This document shows, one piece after another, positions 35,001-46,829 of a stretch of DNA of 64,000 bases (its first letter is position 1; each line of letters opens with the position of its first letter). This DNA is from Taxillus chinensis (lineage: Eukaryota > Streptophyta > Magnoliopsida > Santalales > Loranthaceae): positions 38,888,107 through 38,952,106 of the forward strand of contig CM042091.1 of assembly GCA_023512835.1 (NCBI GenBank), given 5' to 3'. Made by a program: the position numbers and the translations under genes. The notes under the pieces are model-generated. The model was not told the DNA's origin, searched no databases, and was given only the letters and a program-made list of their open reading frames with translations.

Positions 35001-36686
35001 TGTCATCACCGGTTTTCGTTTCGGGCCAAACTAAACCAATGGTGAGAAATTTAGAGTCACCACCAACTGTTTTTGGGGTACAGTTGGATACACTCTACTT
35101 TGAGTAGTTTAAGGTGTGGTTTGCATTATCAGAGAAGGGTTCGGGAGTTGGTTATGTGTAGGGAAGGATTAGCACCCTTACAGCGCCCTTTTGGTATGTA
35201 TTGGAGGACGAGGTTTTCTATTTATTGGATGGAATTTCCTTGAAAGTCTATGATTTTTATTTAGCTAAGGTATTTGTTAAAGTTATGGTTAAAATTGATG
35301 TACCCTAAATTGCCAATGGGAATCCAAGAAGTTTTGTTTTTTTTTGTTTTTTTGTTTTTCTCTTTGTTTTGTTTTTTTTTTGCCTTGTTTGTTTTGTGAT
35401 TTTTTTTGTTTGCAAAACAATTTTTTTTTCTTTTGCTTTTTGTTTTTTTTTTTTGGAAAATGTGTTGTTTTTTGTTTTTTTGTTTTACGTTTTTTTGGTT
35501 AAAAACTTTTTGTTTGTTTTTTGTTTGTTTTTTTTTTAAAACTTTTCCTTTTTGTTTTGTTTTGAAAACTCAAAGTCACACATGTTACAAATGCATATCA
35601 AAGTAATGAACACATACACTTGGGATTTTTTTTATTTTCATGGGTTTTTTTAATGTAATCTTTGGACTAGGACGTTTTTTTTGTGAGACTGGGGCGTTAA
35701 CTCTTTTTTTTGCGTAGGGAAGGAGCTTGGGTGTTTTTTTTGGACGTGAATTTCAAATTCCAGCCAAACTCTGGCGTACGACACAGGGCGAGTTCACAGC
35801 TTCCCACCGAATTTTGACAAAGTCGGTTTAGCTACCTTTATTATTATTTGTTTTGTACTATAATTCTAAATTTCGTTTCAATTATTTTTATTTTGTTTTA
35901 TTTTTACTTTTTATTTGTTTTTGTTTTCCTCTCTTTTAGCGATGTAATCGTTTTTATTTTGCTTGTTTGTTTTGTGTATTTTATTGTATATAATTGTAAT
36001 ATGTAAAAAAGCAAAAAAAAAAAGAGAAGAAAGCTAAAAAAAGAGAGATGAAAAGAAAGAAGAAGAAAAAGAGAGTGACTTTGTTATTTATTTGTGGATG
36101 TCATAATCACACACTCCACGTTTATTTTGATGTATGTGTTCATTACTTTGATATGCATTTGTAACATGTGTGACTTTAAGTTTTCAAAACAAAACAAAAA
36201 AGAAAAGTTTTCAAAAAAAAAACAAACAACATATTTCCCAAAAAAAACAAAAAGTAAAAGAAAAAAAACAAATCATTTTGCAAACAAAAAAAACCACAAA
36301 ACAAACAAGGCAAAAAATACAAAACAAAGAAAAAACAAAACTTCTAGGATTCCCATTGGCAATTTAGGGTAAATCAATTTTAACTATAACTTTAACAAAT
36401 AACTTAGCTAAATAAAAATTATAGACTTTCTAGGAAACTCCACCCAATAAATAAAAAAACCTCCTCCTCCAATAGATACTAAAAGGGCACTGTACGGGTG
36501 CTAATCCTTCCCTACACGTAACCAACTCCCGAACCCTTCTCTAATAACGCAGACCACACCTTAAACTACTCAAAGTAAAGGGTATCCAACTGTATCCCAA
36601 AAACAGTTAGTGGTGACTCTAAATTTCTCACCACTGGTTTAGTTTAAGCCCACCCCAAATGGCCCGGACGAAAATCGGTGATGACA
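35001..36686. mobile_element. Palindromic LTR-derived element with long inverted arms
   Basis: The element starts TGTCATCACCGG and ends CGGTGATGACA, flanked by a perfect 5 bp duplication GTGGT (34996-35000 and 36687-36691). The left arm (35001-35618) and right arm (36131-36686) are inverted copies of one sequence. That sequence also begins the gypsy-like element at 42886. The loop (35619-36130) contains more of that element, partly in each direction. A 5 bp duplication and TG...CA ends point to insertion by a retroviral-type integrase rather than a cut-and-paste transposase. No coding sequence. Confidence 0.8.
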
Positions 36687-36691
36687 GTGGT

Positions 36692-36982
36692 AATGACCTA
36701 TCTCTCTACAAATTGAACATACACTAAGGTGGGGAGCGAAAACAGGAGATACAGATTTCTTGGCTTTTACATGTTTGCTTCCTTGTTCCTTATGGCCTAT
36801 TTCTTTGCGGTTGGGTGATACGCCCTTAGCCCTAGATGTGTTAGCCTTAGTCTTTCCTTTCTTTCTAGGTACTACAGTTTCGGCTTTAACTACAGCAGCC
36901 TCCCTTTCATCGTTACGTACGGGTGCTACTGCTTCGGGGATTGCAGTAACAGCCTCAACTCCATAGTCAAAAGTTATGGTGC
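36692..36982 (-). pseudogene. Copia D gag-pol junction fragment
   Basis: This short piece aligns with copia B around 60271-60430 and 58440-58550. Both have TGGCCTA and similar Lys/Ala-rich coding on the minus strand. It lies between the palindromic element and the CACTA element. The target triplet at 36980-36982 is TGC. Confidence 0.65.
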
Positions 36983-38218
36983 CACTACAAGAAATCAGGC
37001 CTTTAGTAAAACATAAAATGTATTACCGTAGGATACCGTAACATGTTTTTGGATGTTAAGTCTACTTAGCTTATGAAAAGTCCCCTACCTTTCATTAATA
37101 CTTTTTGGTGTCTTACGATTTTATGTTACGGTAGATCATACAGTACCATATATTATTGTCTTATGAAACATTTTCGTAAGTTTTTTTAAGCTTACCATAG
37201 CACTCTCTACATAACACTTTTTATTGTGTTATAATTATGTGTTATCGAAAATCATACAATATGACCTTTTTTTATTACGGAAAGTAACCAACATACCATA
37301 AGCTAAGTAGACCTAACACACCAAAAAAGCTTACAATATTTGACACAAATATGGCAAACCTTCTCAAACGCTTACAATTATTGGTAACAATTTCATAAAT
37401 ACCATTATAGTTCAAAAATTACCAATATTCAAAGAAAAAAACCATCAAAAATATTATTAATATATTTCCACATTGAAAAATAATGTTCTGAAGTGTTACA
37501 ATCCAAAATAACCAATTGTGCTCAAAATATTTTATGAACTATAATATAAAATTGAAAATGTCTTAAAATAAAACCCCTAATACTATCTTCATTCCATGCC
37601 AAAATAAATTGCAAGCACTCTACCATTCTGCAAGAAAAAACCAATAATTATCAGTTACCAAAAATATATTAAATAAAAAATAAATAACATGAGCAAATCA
37701 TATAACTTGTCAAGTAGGAGAAAAAAAATTACAACTCTATACTTGTCAACAAGATAGATGTAAAAATACAAAATCCAAAGTTCAAAGTTATTTTCTATTA
37801 GGTCCACATATTTTATGATGTTTTGAGTTGAATATGTTATTAATTATAAACTGTGAAATAAAACTACAGTGCTATTCTAAATTAAAGAAGAGTAAACAAG
37901 AGCAAAAAGATAGTAACAAAAACGATTAACTCACACATATAAAGACACCAAGAAGAATTTCAAGCTGCAAACTTGAAACTTTGAATTCTTTAGTATTTCA
38001 TTAGTAATAGATTACTTCATTCTAACACATAAAGTCACTATGCACACACATTACATAATACTAACAGAATTCAATAATTCTGCAACTTTTACTAATTATA
38101 GATTTTTATTTGTAAACGCCAAATTTCTAACACTCCATTTGAATCAAGAAAAAAATCATGATGTCTACAATTTTTTTTATTTTGTTAGGCAAAGATCAAA
38201 GGAGATGTGCAATGATAC

Positions 38219-38971
38219 CTCTAAAAAGCTTGCACATTCCATTCTGCCATCTTCAGAAAAAATGGCAACAATGAGATTTTGTCATTGAAATACCATACTA
38301 GTTGTTGACCATTTTTAACAGCAACCTGCAGAACTGAGTTTGGAGGGCCGGTAGCTACATTCTGGAACAAAACCGCGGGAAGAAGAGTTCTTGCAGATGT
38401 CCAAGGTTGAATTTGTGGGATCTGGTAACCATGCACAACAAATTAAATTATTTTACATCAGGCCCTATTTGCCAAACCACAAAGAATAACTACCTGAAGC
38501 GGTCTACCACTTGCAAGACCAAATGTATTCTTGTTAAACTGAATCATGAAACCAGAAATTATTGTCAAACGAAAATACATAACAGGTCATTTGACAGTTC
38601 ATAAAATCTATAATACTAACCCAAAAGGCGCTGCAAGTTGATCAGGCACGAACGCATTATCTATCCCAATCAAGTCACCAAGTATATTTGGAACAAAAGA
38701 TATAGGTGTAGGTACTACTGGAGCATAGGCTGGCTGCCTTCCAGTTGCATTTGGAGTTCCACTTGAGGTAGCTTGAGGCAACGCAGCACTATCAATTGCA
38801 TTAGAAGATGATTCAGAATAGCCTGTCTCACTACTTGAGGGATAGTAATCATCATCTTCAGTTCTTTGGGACGTAGTTTTCACATGGGTAACAAATGCTT
38901 CTGGGGGGCTTGTGATACACTGAGGACAAAGTAATGACAGGCTTCTTAGACAACACATCATCTTTGGCAGC
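38219..38971 (-). pseudogene. Captured beta-adaptin gene fragment (AP complex large subunit)
   Basis: Three exons are recognisable on the minus strand with introns still present. Exon 1 (38971 to about 38629) has [42 protein letters not shown] and [15 protein letters not shown], the end of the trunk and the hinge of plant beta-adaptin. Exon 2 (about 38560-38494) has GFMIQFNKNTFGLASGRPLQ. Exon 3 (38421-38219) has [37 protein letters not shown] and WYFNDKISL, the ear domain. A C inserted in a CCCCCC run and a missing internal segment between KPVI and TLSSV disable it. Beta-adaptin is a clathrin-adaptor subunit. This copy is not functional. The intron between exons 2 and 3 is GT...AG. Confidence 0.85.
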
Positions 38972-39313
38972 CTGAAATAAATTTTAAAACCTCATAAGTG
39001 AAGTCAAACCGATTTTTTTAATTTGTATTAGGTGAGTTAACGCTGCAACTACAAAGATTTGGAGAGGTAGATGTCACTTAGGCTCAACCAAGCTGACGTC
39101 CCAAAAGCCTTTACCATGTTACTAACTTATGGTTAGAGATCCAAGGTAAAGTCAGGACTTTGGGTCATACTTCAATTTGACTTACAACCTATAAAGTAAC
39201 TCAGCCTACAATCGGAGATTTGGTTCGAATGTTGAAGAGGTAAAGTTCATAAAGGCATCCTTCCTGGTAAGCGCAAACTTGTCGAATATCTCCTCTAACT
39301 TGGAATCAACAAA

Positions 39314-39317
<4 letters not shown>

Positions 39318-39364
<47 letters not shown>
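39318..39364. repeat. (TA)n microsatellite in CACTA element
   Basis: About 23 TA units upstream (on the + strand) of no known gene. Confidence 0.9.
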
Positions 39365-39366
<2 letters not shown>

Positions 39367-40207
39367 ATCTGCAGCAATTAAACTCATAACCATTATGAAT
39401 TAATGAAAGAAGGAATTAATTAAGTAATTATAGAATACCCAATTGAGATGAACAAAAAATACTGTAATCTATCCAGCGACTTTAATTCGTCCATAAATGA
39501 GTGAGAAAAACCATGCTTGGTTGACATTTGTTGGTGCAGACAAAGAATTAAGTAATAATTGCAATATATAGGTGATGGGTAATCTTTTTTTAGAACTTAT
39601 AACAATTTTTTGTCTAACACATATAGGTGATGAGTAATCTTTTTTTAGAACTTATAACTGCAAAACCTAATACTTTGTGCAAGAAAACTATATAAATTTT
39701 AAAGTTCCTGAAAATTTTCAATTTTGCTCCAAATTTCTCCTAATACCCGATCGCACAAAATCGTTTACCTATATTAACATTTCTGACGTTGCTCCAAATC
39801 ATTTGTCCTCCAAAGGGATTAAGGTCTTGCCACCAGTTGGTAACGCATTAATGTTAAGAAAAAATGATACAACTTTACTTAATAAAAGTTTGGTTTTTAT
39901 TATGCATCTATATATAACCATTACCTAATGATCATGACCATAGGTATTATTAAAGAGTGTAAGGCAAAAAGAATTAAATTATTTACAACTGTACTTTGGG
40001 ACTAGGTTTAGTTCGCAGCTGCACATAAATGTTGCATCCTTTCATTAGATTTATCAAAATTTTAAACCTCATGGAAAGGGACTGTCAAAACTGGTCTTTT
40101 AAGAAACTGTACTATATACATGAGTAACAAACAAAACAACCTATAAAGGTGGTTCAAAAACCAATAACAATAGGCATTAGGCAAAACAAAAGATGGTAAA
40201 TTCATAC

Positions 40208-40311
40208 CTTCCTTCCGCATCGTACACACCGCTGTTGTTACCATGTCTGGCCCTATGAATGTTCTTCACTTCTATCGGGAATAGAAAGTTAAGAATTTCC
40301 TCTTCATCGAC
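40208..40311 (-). other. Candidate captured exon of unknown gene
   Basis: On the minus strand, TGTATGTAG precedes and GTATGAAT follows a 104 bp open stretch encoding [19 protein letters not shown] and [14 protein letters not shown]. The splice-like borders and acidic start suggest an exon. I do not recognise the protein. It could be part of the captured gene set or of a lost CACTA gene. Confidence 0.35.
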
Positions 40312-41022
40312 CTACATACAGGCATGCATGCACACACAAATTTCCATTAATCATCTCATTCAAATAATATAACTATAAACAAAACGACCAAAAAATAGAG
40401 GATGAGGCCAACACATCTGCTAGAGGATGGTATGAATGGAACGAAGAAGCGGTCGTAAAGGACGACGAAAATGAGCATGGACGGAAGATCTCACCGAGAG
40501 CCGCCTGTGAAGCTGCACGAAGCACCTTGACCCGCGACCGTTGCCGAGAGTAAGAAGACAACGTAGGGGGAGATTGGCCTCTGGACAACAGATGGCATGG
40601 AGGGGGGACGAAGCTCAGATGCTACAGCCGCCGCACGGTGCTAGCACACTCCACGGGGAGGCCCACGGGCAGATTGTCTTCGCGCAGCGAGGGCCACCGC
40701 TGGAGACCAGCAACTCGACCCGCAGACACCAGAGCCCCCGAAGCGTCCCTATCTTGTAGTAGCCGCCGAGGGAACACCCTGCCGAACCCTAAAATGCCTA
40801 CTCGACCGCACGAAGACATGCCACGCGGGACAGATCTGCAAAAAAAGGAGAACATAGTAAGGGATAAGAGCGTTGACCAATATGAATAACCAATTGAGGG
40901 AACTCAATCGGTTACGCAAAGGCAAGCTTCTATCAATCGGGCCAGCCGCGACTGTGGAAGAACAAGATCTCCTTGCAATCGCCAATATTGTGCCAAAGCT
41001 AATAACTATAGTAATGATCTTG

Positions 41023-41025
<3 letters not shown>

Positions 41026-41071
<46 letters not shown>
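41026..41071. repeat. (GA)n microsatellite in CACTA element
   Basis: An uninterrupted GA run of about 45 bp at the start of the GC-rich internal part. It resembles the leader of a plant gene read on the minus strand. Confidence 0.9.
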
Positions 41072-41074
<3 letters not shown>

Positions 41075-41436
41075 AACTAACTTGGTTGGATTGGAGGTCT
41101 CACTTGAGTAGTATGTTATCTTTCTGATTGTCAGATTAACTACGGCCTTAGGGTTCTTGAGAGTATTGGTTGAAGAATAAGAGCGAGTGTATGTGAAGTA
41201 TGAGTGAAAGTTTTTATTTCTTATTTTAGAATTGTTAGAGATGGAGGCAATGGGCAGCAATACTTAAGTTTCATCAAAATATGTGCGGAATAGTGGGCGC
41301 TAATACAAGTTTCATCAAAATATGGCGCAGAAGGTTGGCGCCGTGTTTTTTTTCTTCTAAATACATAGTTATTGTAACACTTTTTCAATACTGTTATTAT
41401 TTAATGTTATGGTAGGCTTGATTTCTTGTAGTGCGC

Positions 41437-42885
41437 CACCTGAAACAAACCCATACAATGGTTTAAATGTGCTCCCTGGATATAAGTTGGTTAGTTTTGG
41501 AGTGAAGTTCGAAGGACATTCAGTGGCAAGTGTTGAGGTTAATTCTTCAGAGCCTAAGCCTAGTTTGACTCGAGCATCATTCGAATCAGTCCTAAACATA
41601 GAAGTTATTTCCCCTTATTTTAGCCACTTACGATTTACTTCCTTTTTCTTTTCAAGTTCATTTTTGAGTCTCATTAAGTTCACAATTAGGCTGGTTAAGT
41701 TGGTGTTGAATAAATGATTTTCAGCTCTAAGATTTTGATATCAAACCATTTTACTCCTTAGATTAGCTAAATCTTTTTCAAGATTGGAAATAGTTACTTC
41801 AAGTTTTTTAGCTTGTCCATTCATGTCTTGATACATTTGTATTATTATTAATCTCTCACTCCTTTCATGACCATGTTCAGTAGTAAGAGATTCTATATTA
41901 CTCAAAAGCTCAAAGACAGAAGGTACCTCAGTATTTGTCATGAGGTAGATGTTTGCCTTCTCGGTTGGCTCATCATCAAAGGATTCCTCCTCTTCTTCCA
42001 TATTACCTTCATATTTGAAGATGAATGCCTTCCACTTCTTCTTGGAATTTTCAAAGGTGGAGCATCAAAATTTGTCATTGTCACTCTTGTCTGCTGACTT
42101 GGATTTTGATTTGTAAATCTTGGCATAGTGACCTGACTTTCTGTAATTATACCAATCTTGAGATTGAGGCTCAAATCGCTCCATCCTTCTAGAGAATGAT
42201 GAGGATCCTCCTTTTTGTCCCTTCTTTTTCTTTCTCAAAATCCTTTCAAAGGATTTGAGAAGAAGAACAATCTCCTCTGAGTTGGAGTAAGAACTTTTTG
42301 ACCCTTCAATATTATCTTCATGTTGTATGTTCAGACATTCTTCTGTAGCTTTAAAAGCGACCCCCTTTTCTTTCTGAGCTATCTCCTCATCTCGGTTAGT
42401 GTATTTGAACCTAACCTCATGAGTCTTTAGCTCCCTATATATTTCCTCTAGGGGAACATACATCCAATTTTGTGTGGCCTACATCTGGGGTTGCTTGAAG
42501 TAGTAACGATTAGGCAAGGAGCAGAAAAACATGTCATTGATGTGAAAATCTGAATAATGCTTGTTGATAGTTTTCAGATCTAGTATGAGCTTGCCAAATC
42601 TCCTATAGATGTTCTCAAGGGATTCGTCAGGTTTGTGCATAAAGCTTTCAAACTACTTCCTAAGAGCATAAATGATGTCCTATAGTTGGGACTGATTACC
42701 CTCGTAAAGGATTATCATTTTATCCCAAATGGCTTTCACTGTTGTGCAGCCCTTGATGTCCACGAATGAGTCTGAGTCTAATGAAGCCTTGACATACGCC
42801 AATGCTTTTTCATTTGCAAATTGCCAAGCTCTTTCTTCATTGGTAAGTTCGGCATCCGTCTTGTGCCTTCTTACTCCATTATCTC
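41437..42885 (-). pseudogene. Copia D gag, broken
   Basis: The minus strand matches copia B gag in order: KTDAELTNEERAWQFANEKALAYV (42700-42885), a VRFKYTNRDEEIAQKEKGVA block, the zinc-knuckle region (about 42100-42200) and the DEPTEKANIYLMTNTEVPS coiled-coil part (41741-42001). The zinc knuckle has lost its cysteines (YNYRKSGHYAKIY in place of CYNCGKPGHWAKEC). Frameshifts separate the pieces. The gypsy-like element interrupts it at 42886. Confidence 0.85.
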
Positions 42886-44519
42886 TGTCATCACCGGTTT
42901 TCGTCCGGGCCGCAACTGAATGATGAAATGTACAGAGTCGCCACCAACTATTTTTGGGGGTGCAGTTGGTCACCGAAAATGTGGGTGGTCTATGTTACAA
43001 AAGATAAGGGTTCGGGGGTTGGTTACGTGTAGGGAAGGATTAGCACCCCTACAGTGCCCTTTCGGTACCTATAGGAGGAGGAGGTTTCTATTTGTTTTTC
43101 ACTGTTTTGACAGAGTGAAGACATTATTGTTTTCCTAAAGTCTATGTTTTTTATTTTGCTAAGTTATTTGTCAAAGTTATGGTTAAAATTAATGTATCCT
43201 AGATTTCTAAAGTGAATCCTAAAAGTTTTGTATTGCTTTTTACTTGAAGTGGAAATAAAATCCTAAGGTTTTATTATTTTTTTTCTTTTTGGAAATTGAA
43301 ATCCTAAAAATTGAAATATGTTTTTTTTTTCACATTTTTTTTGGTTTGGAAACATTTTTGTTTTTTGTTAAAAACATTTTGTTGTTTTTTGTTGTTTTTG
43401 AAAACTCTCTTTTTTGTTGTTTTTTTGTTTTGAAAGAATTGAACCTTAATCACAAGTTAAAACTTAAAAATGCATATTTGTGTTTTTTTACTATAACTAA
43501 ATGCACACACATATCAAAATAAATGTAGAGTGTGTGACTGTGACATCCACAAATTAAATAACAACTCACTCTTTTTCTCTTTTTTTTCTCTTTTTTCTTT
43601 CCGTTTTCTCTCTCTTCATTTTTTCAGGCTTTGTTTTTTACATATTACAATTATATACAACAAAATAAATAAAACAAATGATTACATCGCTAAAACAAAG
43701 AAAAAAATTAAATACAAATAATAGAAATGAAATTTCACAATATAGCACAGAAGGTAACGAAACCGACTTTATCGATCTTGGCAGCAGTACTACGTACGAG
43801 TTATCCTGTTGGCATCGGTAGTGCTGAACGAACCTTTGAATCTGTTCGACAACTATGAGCTCACCTTGTGCAACGCGCCAGAGTTTGGCCGGATTTGGAA
43901 ACTAATGCTAGAGACGAATTGGCACTGAGGAAGGATCGGAGAACAACTCTTGGGATTATTTTTTTTGGTGGTTTTAGTTTTTTGTGGTTTTTTTTTGTAT
44001 GTAAGCTCTAAAATGGGGCATTTTCTGGTCGTAAGACTGGGCAAAGGGAAAGAGCTTGGGCGTGCTTTTTTGGGATCAGGGAGCTGGGTATGAAAACTAG
44101 GCAAATGGCAGAATAACAGAGCATTTTTTGTTTTTTTTTTGGGCAGACTATCCTTGTGTTCTCCCTCTTTTTTTCTTTTTTTCTTGGCAGAATATCCCTC
44201 TGTTCTTTTTCTTCCTCGTGTCATTTTTTTTTGCTCTTTGTACCCCCTTTCCTCACGTGGACAGAAGATTGAATTTAAAGGGATTGGCTGCATCTCACTG
44301 ACTGCAGCCTTTAATGCTGTATTATTGATGCCAGTATTTTATTTCTAGATTTTGTGCATGGTCGGGTGGTCTGGCGACCTGTGTAGCTCATGATTCTCCC
44401 TTTTTTTTTTTCGTTAACACCTATGACCGACAAGCATTGAAAAACATTTGTCAGATGGCCAGCGCATAAAAAACATGTCTCGTGACTGCACAGGAAAGAT
44501 TCTGCGGAATACAACCAAA

Positions 44520-44870
44520 CAACGAAGGTCAACGGTCAAAGCGTCGAGTGTCGGCAGGTCAAAGTATCAGTAGGTCGAAGTGTCGGCAGGGTTCAAAGGT
44601 TGGTGGGAAAACGGCTTGGTGGGTCGAAGGTCAACGGTCAATGGGTCAGAGTCTCAGACTCAAAGGTCATCCTTCGAAGGTCAAAGATTGGAGAGTCGTA
44701 GACTTGGAGGTCTTCCTTCAAAGTTCGCAGGTTGGAGGGTCGTAGACCAAGGACTTCCTTCGAAGGCGCAAATTGGAGGGTCATACGCAAGGGTCGAAGG
44801 TCAATCCTCGAAGACGCGAAGGCCACAAGTCTTCGAGACTAAGAGGCTACGAGTCTTCGAGTCTAGTTTT
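44520..44870. repeat. GTCGAAG/GAGTCGTAG-type short repeats
   Basis: Irregular repeats of GGTCGAAG, GGTCAAAG and GAGGGTCGTAG over 350 bp. They resemble the motif array of the copia A LTR although the host element differs. Confidence 0.6.
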
Positions 44871-45436
44871 TTTTTTTTTACTTTTTTTTTACTTTTAATT
44901 ACCATTTTACCCGCACCGAAAATGCCAAAATGGGATATGTAGCGGGGATAATTTGGGAAGACCGTATTCGCCTAAATTGATGTTTTGGAGAATTTCACAT
45001 TGTCACTTTTTCGGGCAGTTTAATCAGGGGCATTGACCGTCATTTGGCAAGTTTGACTTTTTCTTCCGAAAACTATTTTCACCATAACTCTTTCATTTTA
45101 AGTCGGAATTGAGCTCAGTCAAGTGCGTTATTCTCTAAATTTCATTCTCTATCCCCTGATATTGGTCTTGGGGTACTTTAGGGACTTGTAGCAAAGGTTA
45201 TCCATTTTGGGCTTCCTCGTTCTTGTCATAGCGTATCCATCGCATGTAAATCGAGGTTTAACATCGACGCCAAACCTGGGACTGACTCTTTGATAGTGGG
45301 GGAGCTTTATGGACCTGTTCAATGAGATACATGGCATGGGAAGACAAATATAAAATGTACACATGGTTAGTATGTCCAACTCGGACAAAATAAGGCCCAA
45401 CAGCTGCCCCTCTTTGTGCATTGTTTTTGTACAAAC

Positions 45437-46667
45437 TGTTGGATCAAGCTCAGAATTTAGATGATGTAGATAAAACTCTATGTAATTTGATCTGAGACTT
45501 TGGTTGTTTTATCTGAAGTTGTTGCAGAAGATATGATCTTAATCCGGACCTACACTCGTGAGAGCAAAGCTAAGGACAGAATACATAATTCTGATCCAAA
45601 CAAGAGTGAGTGTCGTCAAAACACTTGGTAAATAACCAAGTCTCTCCTTCATACAGAATAAGGATCATTCGTGTGGACTAAACACTTAATTCTAAGGACT
45701 AGGGAAACTGCGCCTAACACCTTAAATGGACCAAGTCAACTAGATATGGAGTAAGGAATCCAACTTATTACTCATGCGGAGTAAGGATGTGCTAATATGG
45801 AATAAGTCAGCCGATCATTTAACTCACGAGGAGTAAGGAACTCTTACGGAGTAAGAAAGCGCTGATGCGGAGTAAGCACTCCGACCTTTTCATTCTTACG
45901 GAGTAAAGAAGCGCTAACATGGAATAAGGATTCCTATACTAAATTGATACAGAGTAAGCAATCACTGACACGGAGTAAGGATCCGTGCTTCATTAACACG
46001 GAGTAAGGAACCTTACACCAAATTAAGAAGACACTGCTTCAACTTATCTCCTCACATTCAAAGTCACTAGCTCGCTACTTCCCGATGTAAGACAAACTCA
46101 TTGAGAACCTAAAGTATCTTACACGTGGATCACCCAGATATGTGGACACAACTTTAACTGAACTTGGGAACTCACAAAGGCACTTATGCTTTGAAAACCC
46201 AAGACCTTGAACTCCACATCCGCAGCATTCAAGGCAGAGAGAATTCCGAGGAACAGTCAATGCTGCACATAGTCCAGAAGAACAAGTTCCAAGATTGTCT
46301 CTCAAGGATGTTTCTATATATATTGTAACACTTGTACATCCTGAGGGGGTTGAAGGTGTTGATCGTTCGTGAGTTTGAAATAAGTGTGTATGTACTAGAG
46401 CTCATTGAGATCATAGAAGCTAGTGTGTGAGTCATTTTGTAAACAGAGTGTAAAAGAGTCTTATAGTAGATCTAAAGGCTTTACAAGCTTTAATCTGCTT
46501 CTATTTTGTTGTACTTATCCTTTGATAATAAAGCAAAATACTTCCACTATCTGGTTATCTTCCGCATTGATTTTATCTCTTAACCAAATAATTGTAGAGC
46601 CAAAGAGCGAGAAAAGAGTTTTCGATAAGAGCCTATTCACCTCCCTCTAGGCTCCCAGGGACCAACA
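45437..46667 (+). mobile_element. Solo copia LTR with perfect target-site duplication
   Basis: Starts TGTTGGATCAAGCTC and ends CCCAGGGACCAACA. The flanks CAAAC (45432-45436) and CAAAC (46668-46672) are identical. It belongs to the copia B LTR family and carries the CGGAGTAAGGAA motif repeats (45750-46010). The perfect duplication shows a true insertion followed by LTR-LTR recombination. Confidence 0.9.
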
Positions 46668-46829
46668 CAAACAGTGTACAAAGATAAGAGAGACTCATTT
46701 TGGACGGGTTAGAGCACTTACCTGACCTACCTGCTGCTGAGGTTTGGTTGGAACATTCGAATAGCAGGAAGGGAAATCTTGGTTGCCTTGGGGAAAAAGA
46801 ATGTCTAACAGCCTAGGATGGAAAGAAGG

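Larger units (their letters stand above)
36983..41433. mobile_element. CACTA (En/Spm) transposon, non-autonomous, carrying host gene exons
   Basis: The ends are inverted: CACTACAAGAAATCAGGCCT on the left and AGGCTTGATTTCTTGTAGTG on the right. The 3 bp flanks are TGC and CGC (one mismatch), as expected for CACTA insertions. The interrupted sequence reads on as GTGCCACCTGAAA, as in copia B. Subterminal TACGGTA/TACCGTA motifs occur at 37020-37260. I find no transposase (no TNPD-like DDE region). The interior holds beta-adaptin exons (38219-38971), an unassigned exon candidate (40208-40311), a GC-rich part (40420-40860), a (TA)n run (39318-39364) and a (GA)n run (41026-41071). Confidence 0.85.

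Noticed and set aside
35406..35606. Phe/Leu-rich open frame
   Set aside because: Caused by T-runs in the arm of the palindromic element.
35001..36686. Mutator-like DNA transposon with long inverted ends
   Set aside because: Ends are TG...CA, the duplication is 5 bp rather than about 9 bp, and the arms equal an LTR-type start at 42886.
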